Assembly (NCBI RefSeq): GCF_031583575.1
Contig: NZ_CP134146.1
Location: 2,480,001 to 2,544,000 of the forward strand
DNA from: Thalassotalea nanhaiensis
Lineage (GTDB): Bacteria; Pseudomonadota; Gammaproteobacteria; Enterobacterales; Alteromonadaceae
Length of the DNA stretch: 64,000 nucleotides
Direction of reading: 5' to 3'
Below the pieces are notes generated by a model. That model was not told the origin of the DNA and made no database searches. It saw nothing but the letters and a program-made list of their open reading frames with translations. How positions within the stretch are numbered: the first letter of the stretch is position 1; each line of letters starts with the position of its first letter. This document shows, in pieces, positions 8,685 through 17,185 of the stretch. The position numbers and the translations under genes were made by a program.

Positions 8685-9857
8685 TTACAACAATTCTTTA
8701 ATACCTGCCGATAATCCTTCAATCGTCATTGGATACATTCTGTTCGCCATCAGTTGTTTCATTAATCCTATTGATTGGTAATAATTCCAATACTTTAATG
8801 GTTGTGGGTTTAACCAAATACAATTATCAAAATGTGCGGTAATACGCTCTAACCAAACACTACCGGGCTCTTCATTCCAATGTTCAACACTTCCACCAGG
8901 ATAAGCTATTTCATAAGGTCCCATCGTAGCGTCGCCAACGAAAATTATTTTATAATCTTTTGAAAACCGATGAATAATATCCCACACATCCAGTGTTTCT
9001 TGGTAACGACGGCCATTGTCATGCCAAACGTGCTCGTATACACAATTATGAAAATAGAAATATTCTAGATGTTTAAACTCAGTATGAACAGCTGAAAACA
9101 GTTCTTCACATACCTTAATATAATCATCCATTGAGCCACCAACATCAAAAAACATTAATACTTTTATAGCATTATGACGTTCGGGTTGCATTTTTACATC
9201 AAGATAGCCGGCATTCTTCGCCGTCGCTCTTATGGTGTGGTCCAGATCAAGCTCTTCCCCTGCCCCTGTGCGAGCAAATTGGCGCAGCTTTCGTAAGGCG
9301 ATTTTAATGTTACGTGTGCCTAGCTCAACACTTGAGTCTAAGTTTTTAAACTCTCGTTTATCCCACACTTTAGCAGCGCTAAAATTACGATTGCCATCTT
9401 GGCCAATTCTTACACCACCGGGATGATAACCATGGGCTCCAAACGCTGATGTACCACCAGTGCCTATCCATTTGTTACCGCCTTGGTGGCGTTTTTCTTG
9501 TTCAGCCAAGCGCTCTTTTAAAGTTTTCATCAGCTCATCTAAGCCGCCAAACTTTTTAACTTTGGCTTTATCTTCTTCGCTTAAATGTTTAACAAAACGT
9601 TTTTCCAGCCAGTCTTTTGGAATGCCAGATAAATCTAACTCAACATTTGCTACGCCTTCAAAGTAGTTGGCGAAGGCTCTATCAAATTTATCAAAGTGAC
9701 TTTCATCTTTAACCAATATCACTCGTGATAACGTATAAAAGTCATCGATAGAACAAAATATCACATGCTTTTTCATCGCACTGAGTAAATCAAGCAACTC
9801 GCGAAGTGTACAAGGCACTCTATATTCGCGTAGCTTGATAAAAAAATCTAACAGCAT
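8685..9857 (-). CDS. VWA (CoxE-like) domain protein
   Basis: The 390-residue protein has a CoxE/VWA domain in its C-terminal half. The metal-site motif is VLMFFDVGGSMDDY, where DVGGS replaces the usual DxSxS: the second position is glycine, so metal binding may be altered. It is translationally coupled to the MoxR-type ATPase upstream (TAATG overlap at 9855-9859). MoxR/VWA pairs act as a chaperone-like machine for metal insertion or complex assembly. No CO dehydrogenase or other client gene is nearby. Confidence 0.87.
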   Translation of the reverse strand: MLLDFFIKLREYRVPCTLRELLDLLSAMKKHVIFCSIDDFYTLSRVILVKDESHFDKFDRAFANYFEGVANVELDLSGIPKDWLEKRFVKHLSEEDKAKVKKFGGLDELMKTLKERLAEQEKRHQGGNKWIGTGGTSAFGAHGYHPGGVRIGQDGNRNFSAAKVWDKREFKNLDSSVELGTRNIKIALRKLRQFARTGAGEELDLDHTIRATAKNAGYLDVKMQPERHNAIKVLMFFDVGGSMDDYIKVCEELFSAVHTEFKHLEYFYFHNCVYEHVWHDNGRRYQETLDVWDIIHRFSKDYKIIFVGDATMGPYEIAYPGGSVEHWNEEPGSVWLERITAHFDNCIWLNPQPLKYWNYYQSIGLMKQLMANRMYPMTIEGLSAGIKELL

Positions 9858-10702
9858 TAACGCTCACCACGATGCATAAACGCTAGCTTTTCGAATAAAT
9901 GCACATCTTGTTCATTCTTCAAAAGAGCACCATGTAATGGAGGGATTGATTTATTTTTACTGGTTTCATGCAACACTTCAGTTGGAATATCTTCGGCAAC
10001 TAATAATTTTAACCAATCTATCAGCTCTGACGTAGATGGTTTTTTCTTTAATCCTGGAATTTCTCTCAAGTTGAAAAATACAGCCAACGCCTCATCCAAT
10101 AATGTTTGTTTTAATCCTTCAAAGTGAACATCAACAATGCTTTGCATTTCAGCTTTTTCAGGAAACTTAATGTAATGGAAAAAACAACGACGTAAAAAAG
10201 CATCAGGCAGTTCTTTTTCATTGTTAGAAGTAATAATTACAATTGGACGCTGTTTAGCAACAACTTTTTCTTGAGTTTCATACACATAAAACTCCATTTT
10301 ATCGAGCTCTAACAGTAAGTCATTTGGAAATTCGATATCCGCTTTATCAATTTCATCAATAAGTAATACCGGGCGTTTGTCTGCAGTAAATGCTTGCCAA
10401 AGTTTACCTTTAACAATGTAATTACTGATGTCTTTTACGCCTTCGCTACCAAGTTGACTGTCACGCAAACGAGAAACGGCATCGTATTCATACAAGCCTT
10501 GTTGTGCACGCGTAGTCGACTTTATGTGCCATTGGATCAAATCGGTACCTAATGCATCTGCCAACTCTTCTGCAAGCATAGTTTTACCTGTACCTGGTTC
10601 GCCTTTAATTAATAATGGTTTTTCAAGCGCAATAGCTGCGTTTACAGCAAGTTGTAAGTCTTGGCTGGCGATGTAATTTTTGGTGCCTTTAAATGTACTC
10701 AT
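9857..10702 (-). CDS. MoxR-family AAA+ ATPase (CoxD-like)
   Basis: The 281-residue AAA+ protein has Walker A GEPGTGKT (34-41), Walker B LLIDEIDKAD (about 112-121), and the FLRRCFFHYI arginine-finger region. It forms an overlapping gene pair with the VWA protein, the standard partner of MoxR ATPases in assembling or activating metalloenzymes and membrane complexes. The client is not evident locally. It is transcribed away from cysK. Confidence 0.92.
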   Translation of the reverse strand: MSTFKGTKNYIASQDLQLAVNAAIALEKPLLIKGEPGTGKTMLAEELADALGTDLIQWHIKSTTRAQQGLYEYDAVSRLRDSQLGSEGVKDISNYIVKGKLWQAFTADKRPVLLIDEIDKADIEFPNDLLLELDKMEFYVYETQEKVVAKQRPIVIITSNNEKELPDAFLRRCFFHYIKFPEKAEMQSIVDVHFEGLKQTLLDEALAVFFNLREIPGLKKKPSTSELIDWLKLLVAEDIPTEVLHETSKNKSIPPLHGALLKNEQDVHLFEKLAFMHRGER

Positions 10703-10886
10703 GGGATCCTTGGAAATTTAGCAATTGGTGTTATACCAAATGGTAATAACTACAATAAAACAAACAGTTATTAGTTATATCGTTCTGTTACTTTCTAAAA
10801 TATGAAAACGGTGTAGTCTTAACTACAATTAACTAATTATTTAGCGAATCTTAACGCGATTTAACCGAATTTCAAAGGACTTAACC

Positions 10887-11855
10887 ATGACAAACTCATT
10901 TCAAAACAATCCAGATACTATTGGTAAAACGCCATTAGTAAAACTAAACAGTGTAACTGGTGGTAATGTATTCGCCAAAATTGAAGCGAGAAACCCTAGC
11001 TTCAGTGTGAAGTGTCGTATTGGCGCGAATATGATTTGGGATGCCGAGAAAAAAGGCACGCTTAAAAAAGGCATCACTATTGTAGAGCCAACCAGTGGTA
11101 ATACTGGTATAGCCTTAGCGTTTGTTGCCGCATCTAAAGGTTATGACTTAATTTTAACTATGCCGCATACCATGAGTTTAGAGCGTCGTAAGTTACTTGT
11201 TGCATTGGGCGCAAAATTAGAGTTAACGGATGGCGCGAAAGGCATGAAGGGCGCAATCGAAAAAGCTGAAGAAATTAAAGCACAAGATCCAAGTAAATAT
11301 TTAATTTTAGGCCAATTTGATAACCCGGCAAACCCTGAAATTCACGAACTAACAACTGGTCCTGAAATTTGGAATGATCTTGATGGTAATATTGATATTT
11401 TTGTTGCTGGTGTTGGTACTGGTGGAACAATTACCGGTGTTAGTCGTTATATTAAAAACACCAAAGGAAAAGCAATTCAATCAGTTGCCGTAGAGCCTGA
11501 AGATTCTCCAGTAATCGGGCAAAAGTTAGCAGGTGAAGAATTAACTCCAGGGCCACACAAAATACAAGGTATTGGCGCAGGTTTCATTCCTGGTAATCTG
11601 GATCTTTCTATAGTGGACTCTGTTGAGCGTGTTTCAAATGATGACTCAATAGCAATGGCGCATCGTTTAATGAAAGAAGAAGGTATTTTAGCAGGTATTT
11701 CATCTGGTGCTGCAGTTGTAGCGGCTAAACGTTTAGCTGAAAAACCTGAAAATGCTGATAAGAACATTGTTGTGATTTTGGCCAGCTCGGCTGAACGTTA
11801 CTTATCAAGTCCATTGTTTGCAGATATATTTTCTGAAGCTGAACTTTCTCAGTAA
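10887..11855 (+). CDS. cysK: cysteine synthase A (O-acetylserine sulfhydrylase)
   Basis: This PLP enzyme makes cysteine from O-acetylserine and sulfide. The 322-residue length equals E. coli CysK within one residue. The PLP lysine is K42 (SFSVKCRIG), TSGNTG forms the substrate loop, and GTGGTITG binds phosphate. AAAGGA precedes the ATG. It is monocistronic, ending at a strong hairpin. Confidence 0.96.
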   Translation: MTNSFQNNPDTIGKTPLVKLNSVTGGNVFAKIEARNPSFSVKCRIGANMIWDAEKKGTLKKGITIVEPTSGNTGIALAFVAASKGYDLILTMPHTMSLERRKLLVALGAKLELTDGAKGMKGAIEKAEEIKAQDPSKYLILGQFDNPANPEIHELTTGPEIWNDLDGNIDIFVAGVGTGGTITGVSRYIKNTKGKAIQSVAVEPEDSPVIGQKLAGEELTPGPHKIQGIGAGFIPGNLDLSIVDSVERVSNDDSIAMAHRLMKEEGILAGISSGAAVVAAKRLAEKPENADKNIVVILASSAERYLSSPLFADIFSEAELSQ

Positions 11856-11874
11856 ACAATCTTAGATTTAAATA

Positions 11875-11897
11875 AAAAGGGGTCAGTGACCCCTTTT
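11875..11897. terminator. bidirectional intrinsic terminator between cysK and ggt
   Basis: AAAAGGGGTCA and TGACCCCTTTT are perfect arms, giving a GC-rich stem with A-tract and T-tract on both sides, so it can stop cysK (plus) and ggt (minus). Confidence 0.85.
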
Positions 11898-11903
11898 CTA
11901 TCT

Positions 11904-13667
11904 TTAGTTACTAAAAACCTTACCTTCACGGCGTGGATCTGCACCACCAACCAGTTTATCTTTTATTACTTCAATACCATGAATACCACTGTTTAAATCT
12001 CTAACAGATACTTTATGCCCCATAGATTCGAGGGTTGATTTATAGTTCGCAATATCGGTACCTTTTTCTAAAGTTGTGGCATCGTTACGATTCGTGACTT
12101 TCGGTAGATTAATAGCAGATTGAATATCAAGTCCCCAATCTAATACGCCCACCATAGTTTGCGCCACATAATTGATAATTCGGCTACCACCTGGCGAGCC
12201 AACAACCAATCTAAGACTTCCATCTTGATTAAACACCATAGTAGGTGCCATAGAGCTTCGAGGTCGTTTAAACGGCTCTAAGCGATTTGCTACTGCAACA
12301 CCGTTTACCATAGGAGCTAATGAAAAATCAGTAAGTTGGTTATTTAGTAAAAAACCTTCCACAAATACCGCTGAGCCAAATGCCATTTCGACACTTGTGG
12401 TCATTGAAATAGCGTTGCCCTGTGCATCAACAATTGATATGTGCGAGGTTGATGGCATTTCAATGGCATTATCATCTGCCAGTTTTGCAGTATTGTGGAA
12501 CTGACCTGCTACGGCATTACCCATATCCTTTTCCAGCGAGATCAAATCCCCTCGTTTACTTAGGTAACTTGCATCAATTAATTGCTCTACCGGTACGTTA
12601 ACAAAATCAGGGTCGGCAATATATTTTGCTCTGTCGGCAAAGGCTAAACGTGAGCTTTGGGTAAACAGGTGCAAGGCGTTAATATCATTAGCTGGGTATT
12701 GCGCTAAATTATGCTGCTCTAGTTGTTTTAATATTTGAATAACCGCTACCCCACCAGAGCTTGGTGGTGGCATACCGCACACTTCATAGATATGGTAAGA
12801 ACTGCAAATGGCGTTACTTTCAGTGGCTCTGTAATTTGCCATATCAGTTAACGAAAGACGGCCCGGCGCTATTGCAGAGTTTCTCACACTATTAACAATA
12901 CTTTCAGCGATCCAACCTTGGTAGAAAACTTTTGTTCCTTGTTCAGCAATCGCCTTATAAACTTTTGCCAGAGCCGGATTTTTAAGTAACGTTCCGGCAG
13001 CAACCGCTTGTCCGTTTGGAAAGAAATAATTACTCGCTGCGGGTAATTTCTTTATACCTGGGTTAAACGCCATTGAAACAAGCTTGGCCATACGAGGGGA
13101 TACAACAAAACCTTGCTCTGCCAGCATGATGGCATCATCAAATAATACAGACCAAGGTAAGCTTCCGTGTTTTTTATGGGCATCTTCTAACGCTTTTAAA
13201 ACACCTGGCACACCGACACTGCGCCCACCTACTACTGCGTCAATCCAGCGCACAGGCTTACCCTGTTCATTTAAAAATTGATCTTGGCTGGCATGCTCAG
13301 GCGCCACTTCTCGTCCATCAAACGTAGTTAAATGCTTATTTGAATTATCAAAATGCAATATAAATGCACCACCACCAATGCCTGAGGATTGTGGCTCAAC
13401 AAGGGTTAACACTAATTGCACCGCAATTGCTGCATCAATTGCATTGCCGCCCTTTTCTAAAATGTTAAAACCGGCCTCACTTGCATATGGATTTGCTGCA
13501 GCAACCATATACTTTTTACCTACTACCGTTTGAGATTCTTGCAGCCCTGTTGCAGCTTCAGGCTCTCTATCTTCACGAACCTCTGTATTACTTGTTTGGT
13601 CAAGGGTACAGGCTGAAGTGAACAGCATTAAAGCGATAAGGGTAAATAGTTTTAACTTATTGAGCAC
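11904..13667 (-). CDS. ggt: gamma-glutamyltransferase, lipoprotein form
   Basis: Gamma-glutamyltransferases cleave glutathione and other gamma-glutamyl compounds in the periplasm after self-cleavage into two subunits. The catalytic threonine, the new N terminus of the small subunit, is T407 in STSHISIVD; SGIGGG and the GSPGGSRI region are also present. I chose a GTG start at 13667 (587 residues, close to E. coli's 580) because AAAGGA lies six bases before it. This gives a clean lipoprotein signal ending in the lipobox TSAC (C20), suggesting membrane anchoring rather than free periplasmic enzyme. The tapT stop codon touches its ribosome site, so the two are an operon. Confidence 0.93.
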   Translation of the reverse strand: MLNKLKLFTLIALMLFTSACTLDQTSNTEVREDREPEAATGLQESQTVVGKKYMVAAANPYASEAGFNILEKGGNAIDAAIAVQLVLTLVEPQSSGIGGGAFILHFDNSNKHLTTFDGREVAPEHASQDQFLNEQGKPVRWIDAVVGGRSVGVPGVLKALEDAHKKHGSLPWSVLFDDAIMLAEQGFVVSPRMAKLVSMAFNPGIKKLPAASNYFFPNGQAVAAGTLLKNPALAKVYKAIAEQGTKVFYQGWIAESIVNSVRNSAIAPGRLSLTDMANYRATESNAICSSYHIYEVCGMPPPSSGGVAVIQILKQLEQHNLAQYPANDINALHLFTQSSRLAFADRAKYIADPDFVNVPVEQLIDASYLSKRGDLISLEKDMGNAVAGQFHNTAKLADDNAIEMPSTSHISIVDAQGNAISMTTSVEMAFGSAVFVEGFLLNNQLTDFSLAPMVNGVAVANRLEPFKRPRSSMAPTMVFNQDGSLRLVVGSPGGSRIINYVAQTMVGVLDWGLDIQSAINLPKVTNRNDATTLEKGTDIANYKSTLESMGHKVSVRDLNSGIHGIEVIKDKLVGGADPRREGKVFSN

Positions 13668-13677
13668 GTGAGATCCT

Positions 13678-14268
13678 TTAGGTTTTATTTTTGTTCGCGA
13701 GTGACAATTGAAATTGATTGAATTTATTAAAGCTGTCAAGTAATGGCGCATATTTGTCATTATCACCTTCTAAGGCAATTAGTGCATGAGCGCAGGCTTC
13801 TAGTGACGATACATCACTGTCTTTGTGATGCTTGCGAATAACATACTGACTTTTTATATCATTTGCCAGAGTGATTTTATTTAAACTGTGCAGCTTTGTG
13901 GATAATTGGTACATGCGATAGGCTTTTTTCCAGGTACCATCCAGTATGAGTATGATGGTTTTCTTTCTCATCGCATTTGTTTGCTCACTGGCAACAATCG
14001 CACTTTCTTCAGGGTAAAGTAGCAATACATTATTATCTTCATCATTTATGAGGCTGTTTAATGTTTCATTATCATTAAAATTTTCACCAACGATAATACT
14101 AGATTTTTGCAAACTTAAATGCGCCAACATAGCAGTGCCCTTGGCTTGTTTCTCTTCAGTTGGATGTTGAAGAAAAACCACACTTACATCGTTTTCAATG
14201 CGACTGCACAAATTACAGATACATGTGACTAGCGGTCGTTGACACCTTGTGCAATACTGTCTGCTCAT
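13678..14268 (-). CDS. tapT: DTW-domain tRNA-uridine aminocarboxypropyltransferase
   Basis: DTW-domain proteins (TapT/YfiP) transfer the aminocarboxypropyl group of S-adenosylmethionine to uridine 47 of tRNAs, giving acp3U. The 196-residue protein has the N-terminal cysteine cluster YCTRC...CIC and the family motif in ILDGTWKKAYRM. A TTG five codons upstream is possible, but the ATG is preferred. It is the first gene of a two-gene unit with ggt, and divergent from the rhombosortase gene by 56 bases. Confidence 0.85.
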   Translation of the reverse strand: MSRQYCTRCQRPLVTCICNLCSRIENDVSVVFLQHPTEEKQAKGTAMLAHLSLQKSSIIVGENFNDNETLNSLINDEDNNVLLLYPEESAIVASEQTNAMRKKTIILILDGTWKKAYRMYQLSTKLHSLNKITLANDIKSQYVIRKHHKDSDVSSLEACAHALIALEGDNDKYAPLLDSFNKFNQFQLSLANKNKT

Positions 14269-14288
14269 AACACCTGCAAGCAATAGCT

Positions 14289-14317
14289 TGTTTAATAAAA
14301 ATAATTAACCGTATTAT
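14289..14317 (+). promoter_or_regulatory. sigma70-like promoter giving an apparently leaderless rhombosortase mRNA
   Basis: A -35 TTGTTT (14289-14294), 17-base spacer and -10 TATTAT (14312-14317) place the expected transcription start at about 14324, at the ATG itself (14325). No ribosome-binding sequence precedes the ATG; the bases there are CCTCCT. Confidence 0.5.
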
Positions 14318-14324
14318 ACCTCCT

Positions 14325-14927
14325 ATGTTGAAGTTGTCTTTACCTTTTAATTCACAAGCATTTACCATTCCTTTATCTATTTTCGTTGTCGCAGTTATCG
14401 TTTACTTGTTACCTGACGGGATAACAGAGTACTTAATTTATGATCGTAATAAAATTATAGATGGTGACTATTGGCGCTTTGTTACTGGACATTTTGCCCA
14501 TACAAACTTTAACCACCTGTTATTAAACCTAGCGGGCTTAACAATGCTTTGGGCGTTGCATGGCGATCATTACACGAATAAAACCTACAGCGAGTCATTT
14601 TTACTTTCAGCTGTTGTTTGTAGTATTGGTATATTTTACTTTGTACCCGATATGACCCGTTATGTCGGTTTATCTGGCGTGTTGCATGGTATTTTTGTGT
14701 GGGGTGCAATTTGTGACATTCAAAAAGGCTGGAAATCTGGTTACTTATTACTGATAGGTGTATGGGGAAAAATAATTTACGAACAAGTCTTTGGTGCCAG
14801 TGCTGATGTTGAAGCGTTAATCAATGCATCTGTCGCTATAGATGCCCACCTTTGGGGTGCCATTGGCGGGTTAATATTACCAATCATTCTATTTATAAAG
14901 AAATTGACTAATAACACTGCCACCTAA
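14325..14927 (+). CDS. rrtA: rhombosortase / rhomboid-family intramembrane serine protease
   Basis: The 200-residue membrane protein has about six helices, the catalytic serine in GLSGVLHG (S117) and the catalytic histidine in DAHLWGA (H175). It also has the rhomboid helix-2 segment GHFAHTNFNHLLLNLAG. The compact form fits rhombosortases, which cleave the C-terminal GlyGly-CTERM tag of exported proteins. No protein encoded in this window has a visible GlyGly-CTERM tail, so substrates must lie elsewhere. The gene symbol is family-level. Confidence 0.82.
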   Translation: MLKLSLPFNSQAFTIPLSIFVVAVIVYLLPDGITEYLIYDRNKIIDGDYWRFVTGHFAHTNFNHLLLNLAGLTMLWALHGDHYTNKTYSESFLLSAVVCSIGIFYFVPDMTRYVGLSGVLHGIFVWGAICDIQKGWKSGYLLLIGVWGKIIYEQVFGASADVEALINASVAIDAHLWGAIGGLILPIILFIKKLTNNTAT

Positions 14928-14957
14928 GTTCGACATCTTTATACAGTCTAGAAATAA

Positions 14958-14979
14958 GCCAATCTTATAATAGATTGGC
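14958..14979. terminator. hairpin between convergent rrtA and the secreted-protein gene
   Basis: Perfect 8-bp arms GCCAATCT / AGATTGGC enclose a 6-base loop. The flanks are moderately T-rich only, so it is a modest bidirectional terminator candidate. Confidence 0.5.
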
Positions 14980-15008
14980 ATTACCTCTTCTTTAAGTTGA
15001 TGACTTAT

Positions 15009-15779
15009 CTATTTTTTAGATATTGTATCTGGGGATGATAACCCTTTGCGGTGTACCCAAATTGAATAGCTGGTTTCGCTAAAATTTTCACCATATTCTT
15101 CTAATAATTGTTGAGCATCTTCTTTTGAATTCATTTGCTCACTCAAGCGTACAAAAAATGATTTTTCTTGCGGCATCATGTCGGCGTAACTTTCATGGCC
15201 AACAACTAGCTGTAGCATAGGTTTACCACCAATACGGCTGTTCCAAGACCAACTTTCAGGCCACTGCATTTGTTTAGCGGCATCACTTATCGCTTTAATT
15301 GACGCTTGCATTTTAAAGCCTTCACCGGGTTTTGGATAAAGCGTATCTACTGAAAAGTACTTAAATTGTTTGCTGGTGTCCCACGAGCTGTTTTCACTAT
15401 CAACCTTGCTATAAAAATGCTCTCTATGTTTGATGTATTTAACGACTTTTTCACGCCAATGTTTAGATGTTTTTGCTTCCTTGCTCCAGGCATTATGCTC
15501 GCTAATTTTATCCCAATTGGTACAACAAGCTCGTAAAACATAGGTATTAAGTTGTTCACCAATCACTTGCGTATATACATTCCAATTTACCTGTTCGCCT
15601 TTATCAACCCTATATTGCATATGTTCTTTCAACGCTTTCTCAAAGGCTTGCTTGTGAACATTATCGATTGTTATCACCCATACATCAGTTAAAGGCGTTG
15701 TGTTTTCTTCAGCTTTTAAGCCAAAAGACAATAAACAAAGCATCAATACTAGAGATAAACTTAACTGGATTTTTTTCAT
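15009..15779 (-). CDS. exported protein of unknown function
   Basis: The 256-residue protein has a signal peptide (MKKIQLSLSLVLMLCLLSFGLKA). Two similarly sized halves (about 30-125 and 130-245) each look like a dimeric alpha-beta barrel: a strand reporting W/Y-V-x-I or F-S-V, a helix with K-A-F-E-K or K-A-I-S-D, then a strand ending in a conserved aromatic. This suggests an internal duplication of a ferredoxin-like fold. I do not recognise a function. It is monocistronic, followed downstream (minus direction) by a hairpin. Confidence 0.72.
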   Translation of the reverse strand: MKKIQLSLSLVLMLCLLSFGLKAEENTTPLTDVWVITIDNVHKQAFEKALKEHMQYRVDKGEQVNWNVYTQVIGEQLNTYVLRACCTNWDKISEHNAWSKEAKTSKHWREKVVKYIKHREHFYSKVDSENSSWDTSKQFKYFSVDTLYPKPGEGFKMQASIKAISDAAKQMQWPESWSWNSRIGGKPMLQLVVGHESYADMMPQEKSFFVRLSEQMNSKEDAQQLLEEYGENFSETSYSIWVHRKGLSSPDTISKK

Positions 15780-15867
15780 TGTGTTTCCTAATACAAAGTA
15801 AATTAAACCATTGAAATTACTATAGTTGATAATTTTCAGAAACTCATAATTAAATAAAGGAAAAAGT

Positions 15868-16032
15868 AACGAGATTGCTAGAAACGGCAGTACTAGAAGC
15901 GAGATTAATAGAAACGAGATACTAAGAGCAGGTTTGGGTAATGTCTCTATGGCTTATGAAACCCTAAAAGTACTTTTTAGTACTCAACCTGAATGTAAAA
16001 CAATAAACTGCTTTTCGTTTCTCGTTTCTCGA
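15868..16032. repeat. GAAACGA-armed inverted-repeat element, copy 1
   Basis: The left arm contains degenerate repeats of GAAACGAGA and the right arm contains TCGTTTCTCGTTTCTCG, its inverse. The interior is non-coding. The segment AAACAATAAACTG-TTTTCGTTTCT near the right arm (from about 15998) recurs at 16629-16652 in copy 2. It sits directly upstream of the IVS-type gene. Confidence 0.7.
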
Positions 16033-16100
16033 AATAGATTTATCTATTTATCTATTCACAACTATAATAAATGAACTTCAAACTTGCTAAAGGAACTAGC

Positions 16101-16445
16101 ATGTTATTCGAAAATTTAGACGTATGGAAACGTTCATCTCACTTGGCCTGTCAAGTCTATCTTCATTTTGATAACTGCAATAACTATGGTTTTAAAGATC
16201 AAATAACGAGATCAGCATTATCTATTCCATCGAATATTGCAGAAGGTGAAGAGAGGCAAACTAGTAAAGAAAAGATTAGGTTTTTGTATTATTCGAAAGG
16301 CTCGACAGGTGAATTAGTAACTCAACTTTATATTGGCATAAAAATAGGTTTTATAAATAAGGAGCTTGGCTTGAGCCTTATTAATGAAACTAAACAAATT
16401 TCTAGAATGATTGGCGCGATGATTAAAAAGAAACGAGATTGCTAG
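16101..16445 (+). CDS. four-helix-bundle protein (IVS / S23 family)
   Basis: The 114-residue helical protein has the family pattern LDVWKRS, FKDQITRSALSIPSNIAEGEERQT and FLYYSKGSTGELVTQL, as in proteins encoded by 23S rRNA intervening sequences and in the distantly related Avd proteins of diversity-generating retroelements. The start at 16101 is chosen because AAAGGA lies six bases upstream. Its last codons (Lys-Arg-Asp-Cys-stop) are made from the arm of the flanking repeat element, so gene and repeat are physically fused. Here it is not inside a 23S gene. The biochemical role is unknown; nucleic-acid binding is inferred from the family. Confidence 0.85.
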   Translation: MLFENLDVWKRSSHLACQVYLHFDNCNNYGFKDQITRSALSIPSNIAEGEERQTSKEKIRFLYYSKGSTGELVTQLYIGIKIGFINKELGLSLINETKQISRMIGAMIKKKRDC

Positions 16446-16666
16446 AGACGAGAAACTAAGTGCGGGTTTTGGGGACCTTTCATTGTTTAATTAAATTTTA
16501 AAATATTGCTATTTTAATTAATGTATAAATTAGATTGCTATCAACGAGAGACTAAGTGCGAGTTAATGGTTAGGCTGCGGTGTTTTATGAAACTATATGA
16601 AAACATTTAAGGTTTAACCAGAATCAAAAACAATAAACTGTTTTTCGTTTCTAGTTTCTAGTTTCT
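16430..16666. repeat. GAAACGA-armed inverted-repeat element, copy 2
   Basis: The left arm GAAACGAGATTGCTAGAGACG overlaps the end of the IVS gene; the right arm is TTCGTTTCTAGTTTCTAGTTTCT. An internal partial duplication of the left side (ATTGCTA..GACTAAGTGCGAGTT, about 16533-16565) shows a second insertion or tandem event. Between genes it is non-coding, AT-rich sequence. Confidence 0.7.
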
Positions 16667-16723
16667 TTGATTTTGATGAGTACTTGTATCAGGATAACCA
16701 CACTCTTAATTTAATAAAGAAAG

Positions 16724-16799
16724 TGGTCGGCCGTGAAGGATTTGAACCTTCGACAAATTGGTTAAAAGCCAACTGCTCTACCAGCTGAGCTAACGGCCG
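16724..16799 (-). tRNA. tRNA-Lys (anticodon TTT), copy 1
   Basis: Read on the minus strand the 76 bases fold into a complete cloverleaf: 7-bp acceptor CGGCCGT/ACGGCCG, U8-A9, D arm GCTCAGCTGGTAGAGC, anticodon loop CTTTTAA, T arm with GGTTCGAATCC, discriminator A and encoded CCA. Confidence 0.96.
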
Positions 16800-16831
16800 A
16801 TACAAGGGTATACTTTGAGTGCTAAATGAAT

Positions 16832-16912
16832 TGGTCGGCCGTGAAGGATTTGAACCTTCGACCTATTTGGGTATAAACGTTAAAAGCCTCGGCTTTTAAT
16901 ATACTCAAACAC
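16832..16912 (-). pseudogene. hybrid tRNA-Lys derivative A: tRNA 3' half fused to a long foldback hairpin
   Basis: The 3' half of tRNA-Lys (T arm, acceptor 3' strand, CCA) is intact, but the 5' half is replaced. The bases upstream form a long hairpin with a perfect 9-bp core TTAAAAGCC / GGCTTTTAA and outer GTATA / TATAC pairs. The right arm GGCTTTTAAC equals the tRNA anticodon region, so the left arm looks like an inverted copy of it. No cloverleaf is possible. Confidence 0.75.
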
Positions 16913-16938
16913 CTTTCATTTTTTACATTTGAATGAAT

Positions 16939-17014
16939 TGGTCGGCCGTGAAGGATTTGAACCTTCGACAAATTGGTTAAAAGCCAACTGCTCTACCAGC
17001 TGAGCTAACGGCCG
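16939..17014 (-). tRNA. tRNA-Lys (anticodon TTT), copy 2
   Basis: The mature sequence is identical to copy 1, with encoded CCA. It is separated from copy 3 by only 58 bases. Confidence 0.96.
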
Positions 17015-17072
17015 AATTCATTTTTTACTAGGTTGTTTATATCACAACTACTATCTTTAACTTTAAAGAAAG

Positions 17073-17148
17073 TGGTCGGCCGTGAAGGATTTGAACCTTC
17101 GACAAATTGGTTAAAAGCCAACTGCTCTACCAGCTGAGCTAACGGCCG
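17073..17148 (-). tRNA. tRNA-Lys (anticodon TTT), copy 3
   Basis: Identical to the other intact copies. The spacer before it repeats the CTTTAAAGAAAG motif seen between several members, evidence of tandem duplication. Confidence 0.96.
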
Positions 17149-17185
17149 ATATAAACTTTACAAAAACTATTATCTTTAAAGAAAG

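Noticed and set aside
8685-10702. CO dehydrogenase (cox) operon
   Set aside because: Only the MoxR/CoxE-type maturation pair is present; no coxLMS genes occur in the window, and such pairs serve many other complexes.
10728-10748. Interspersed palindrome resembling TTATACCA..TGGTATAA upstream of the MoxR gene
   Set aside because: The copy here is imperfect and single; without other copies in the window it cannot be called a repeat family.
16101-16445. Avd protein of a diversity-generating retroelement
   Set aside because: The four-helix fold is related, but no reverse transcriptase, template repeat or variable repeat is present.
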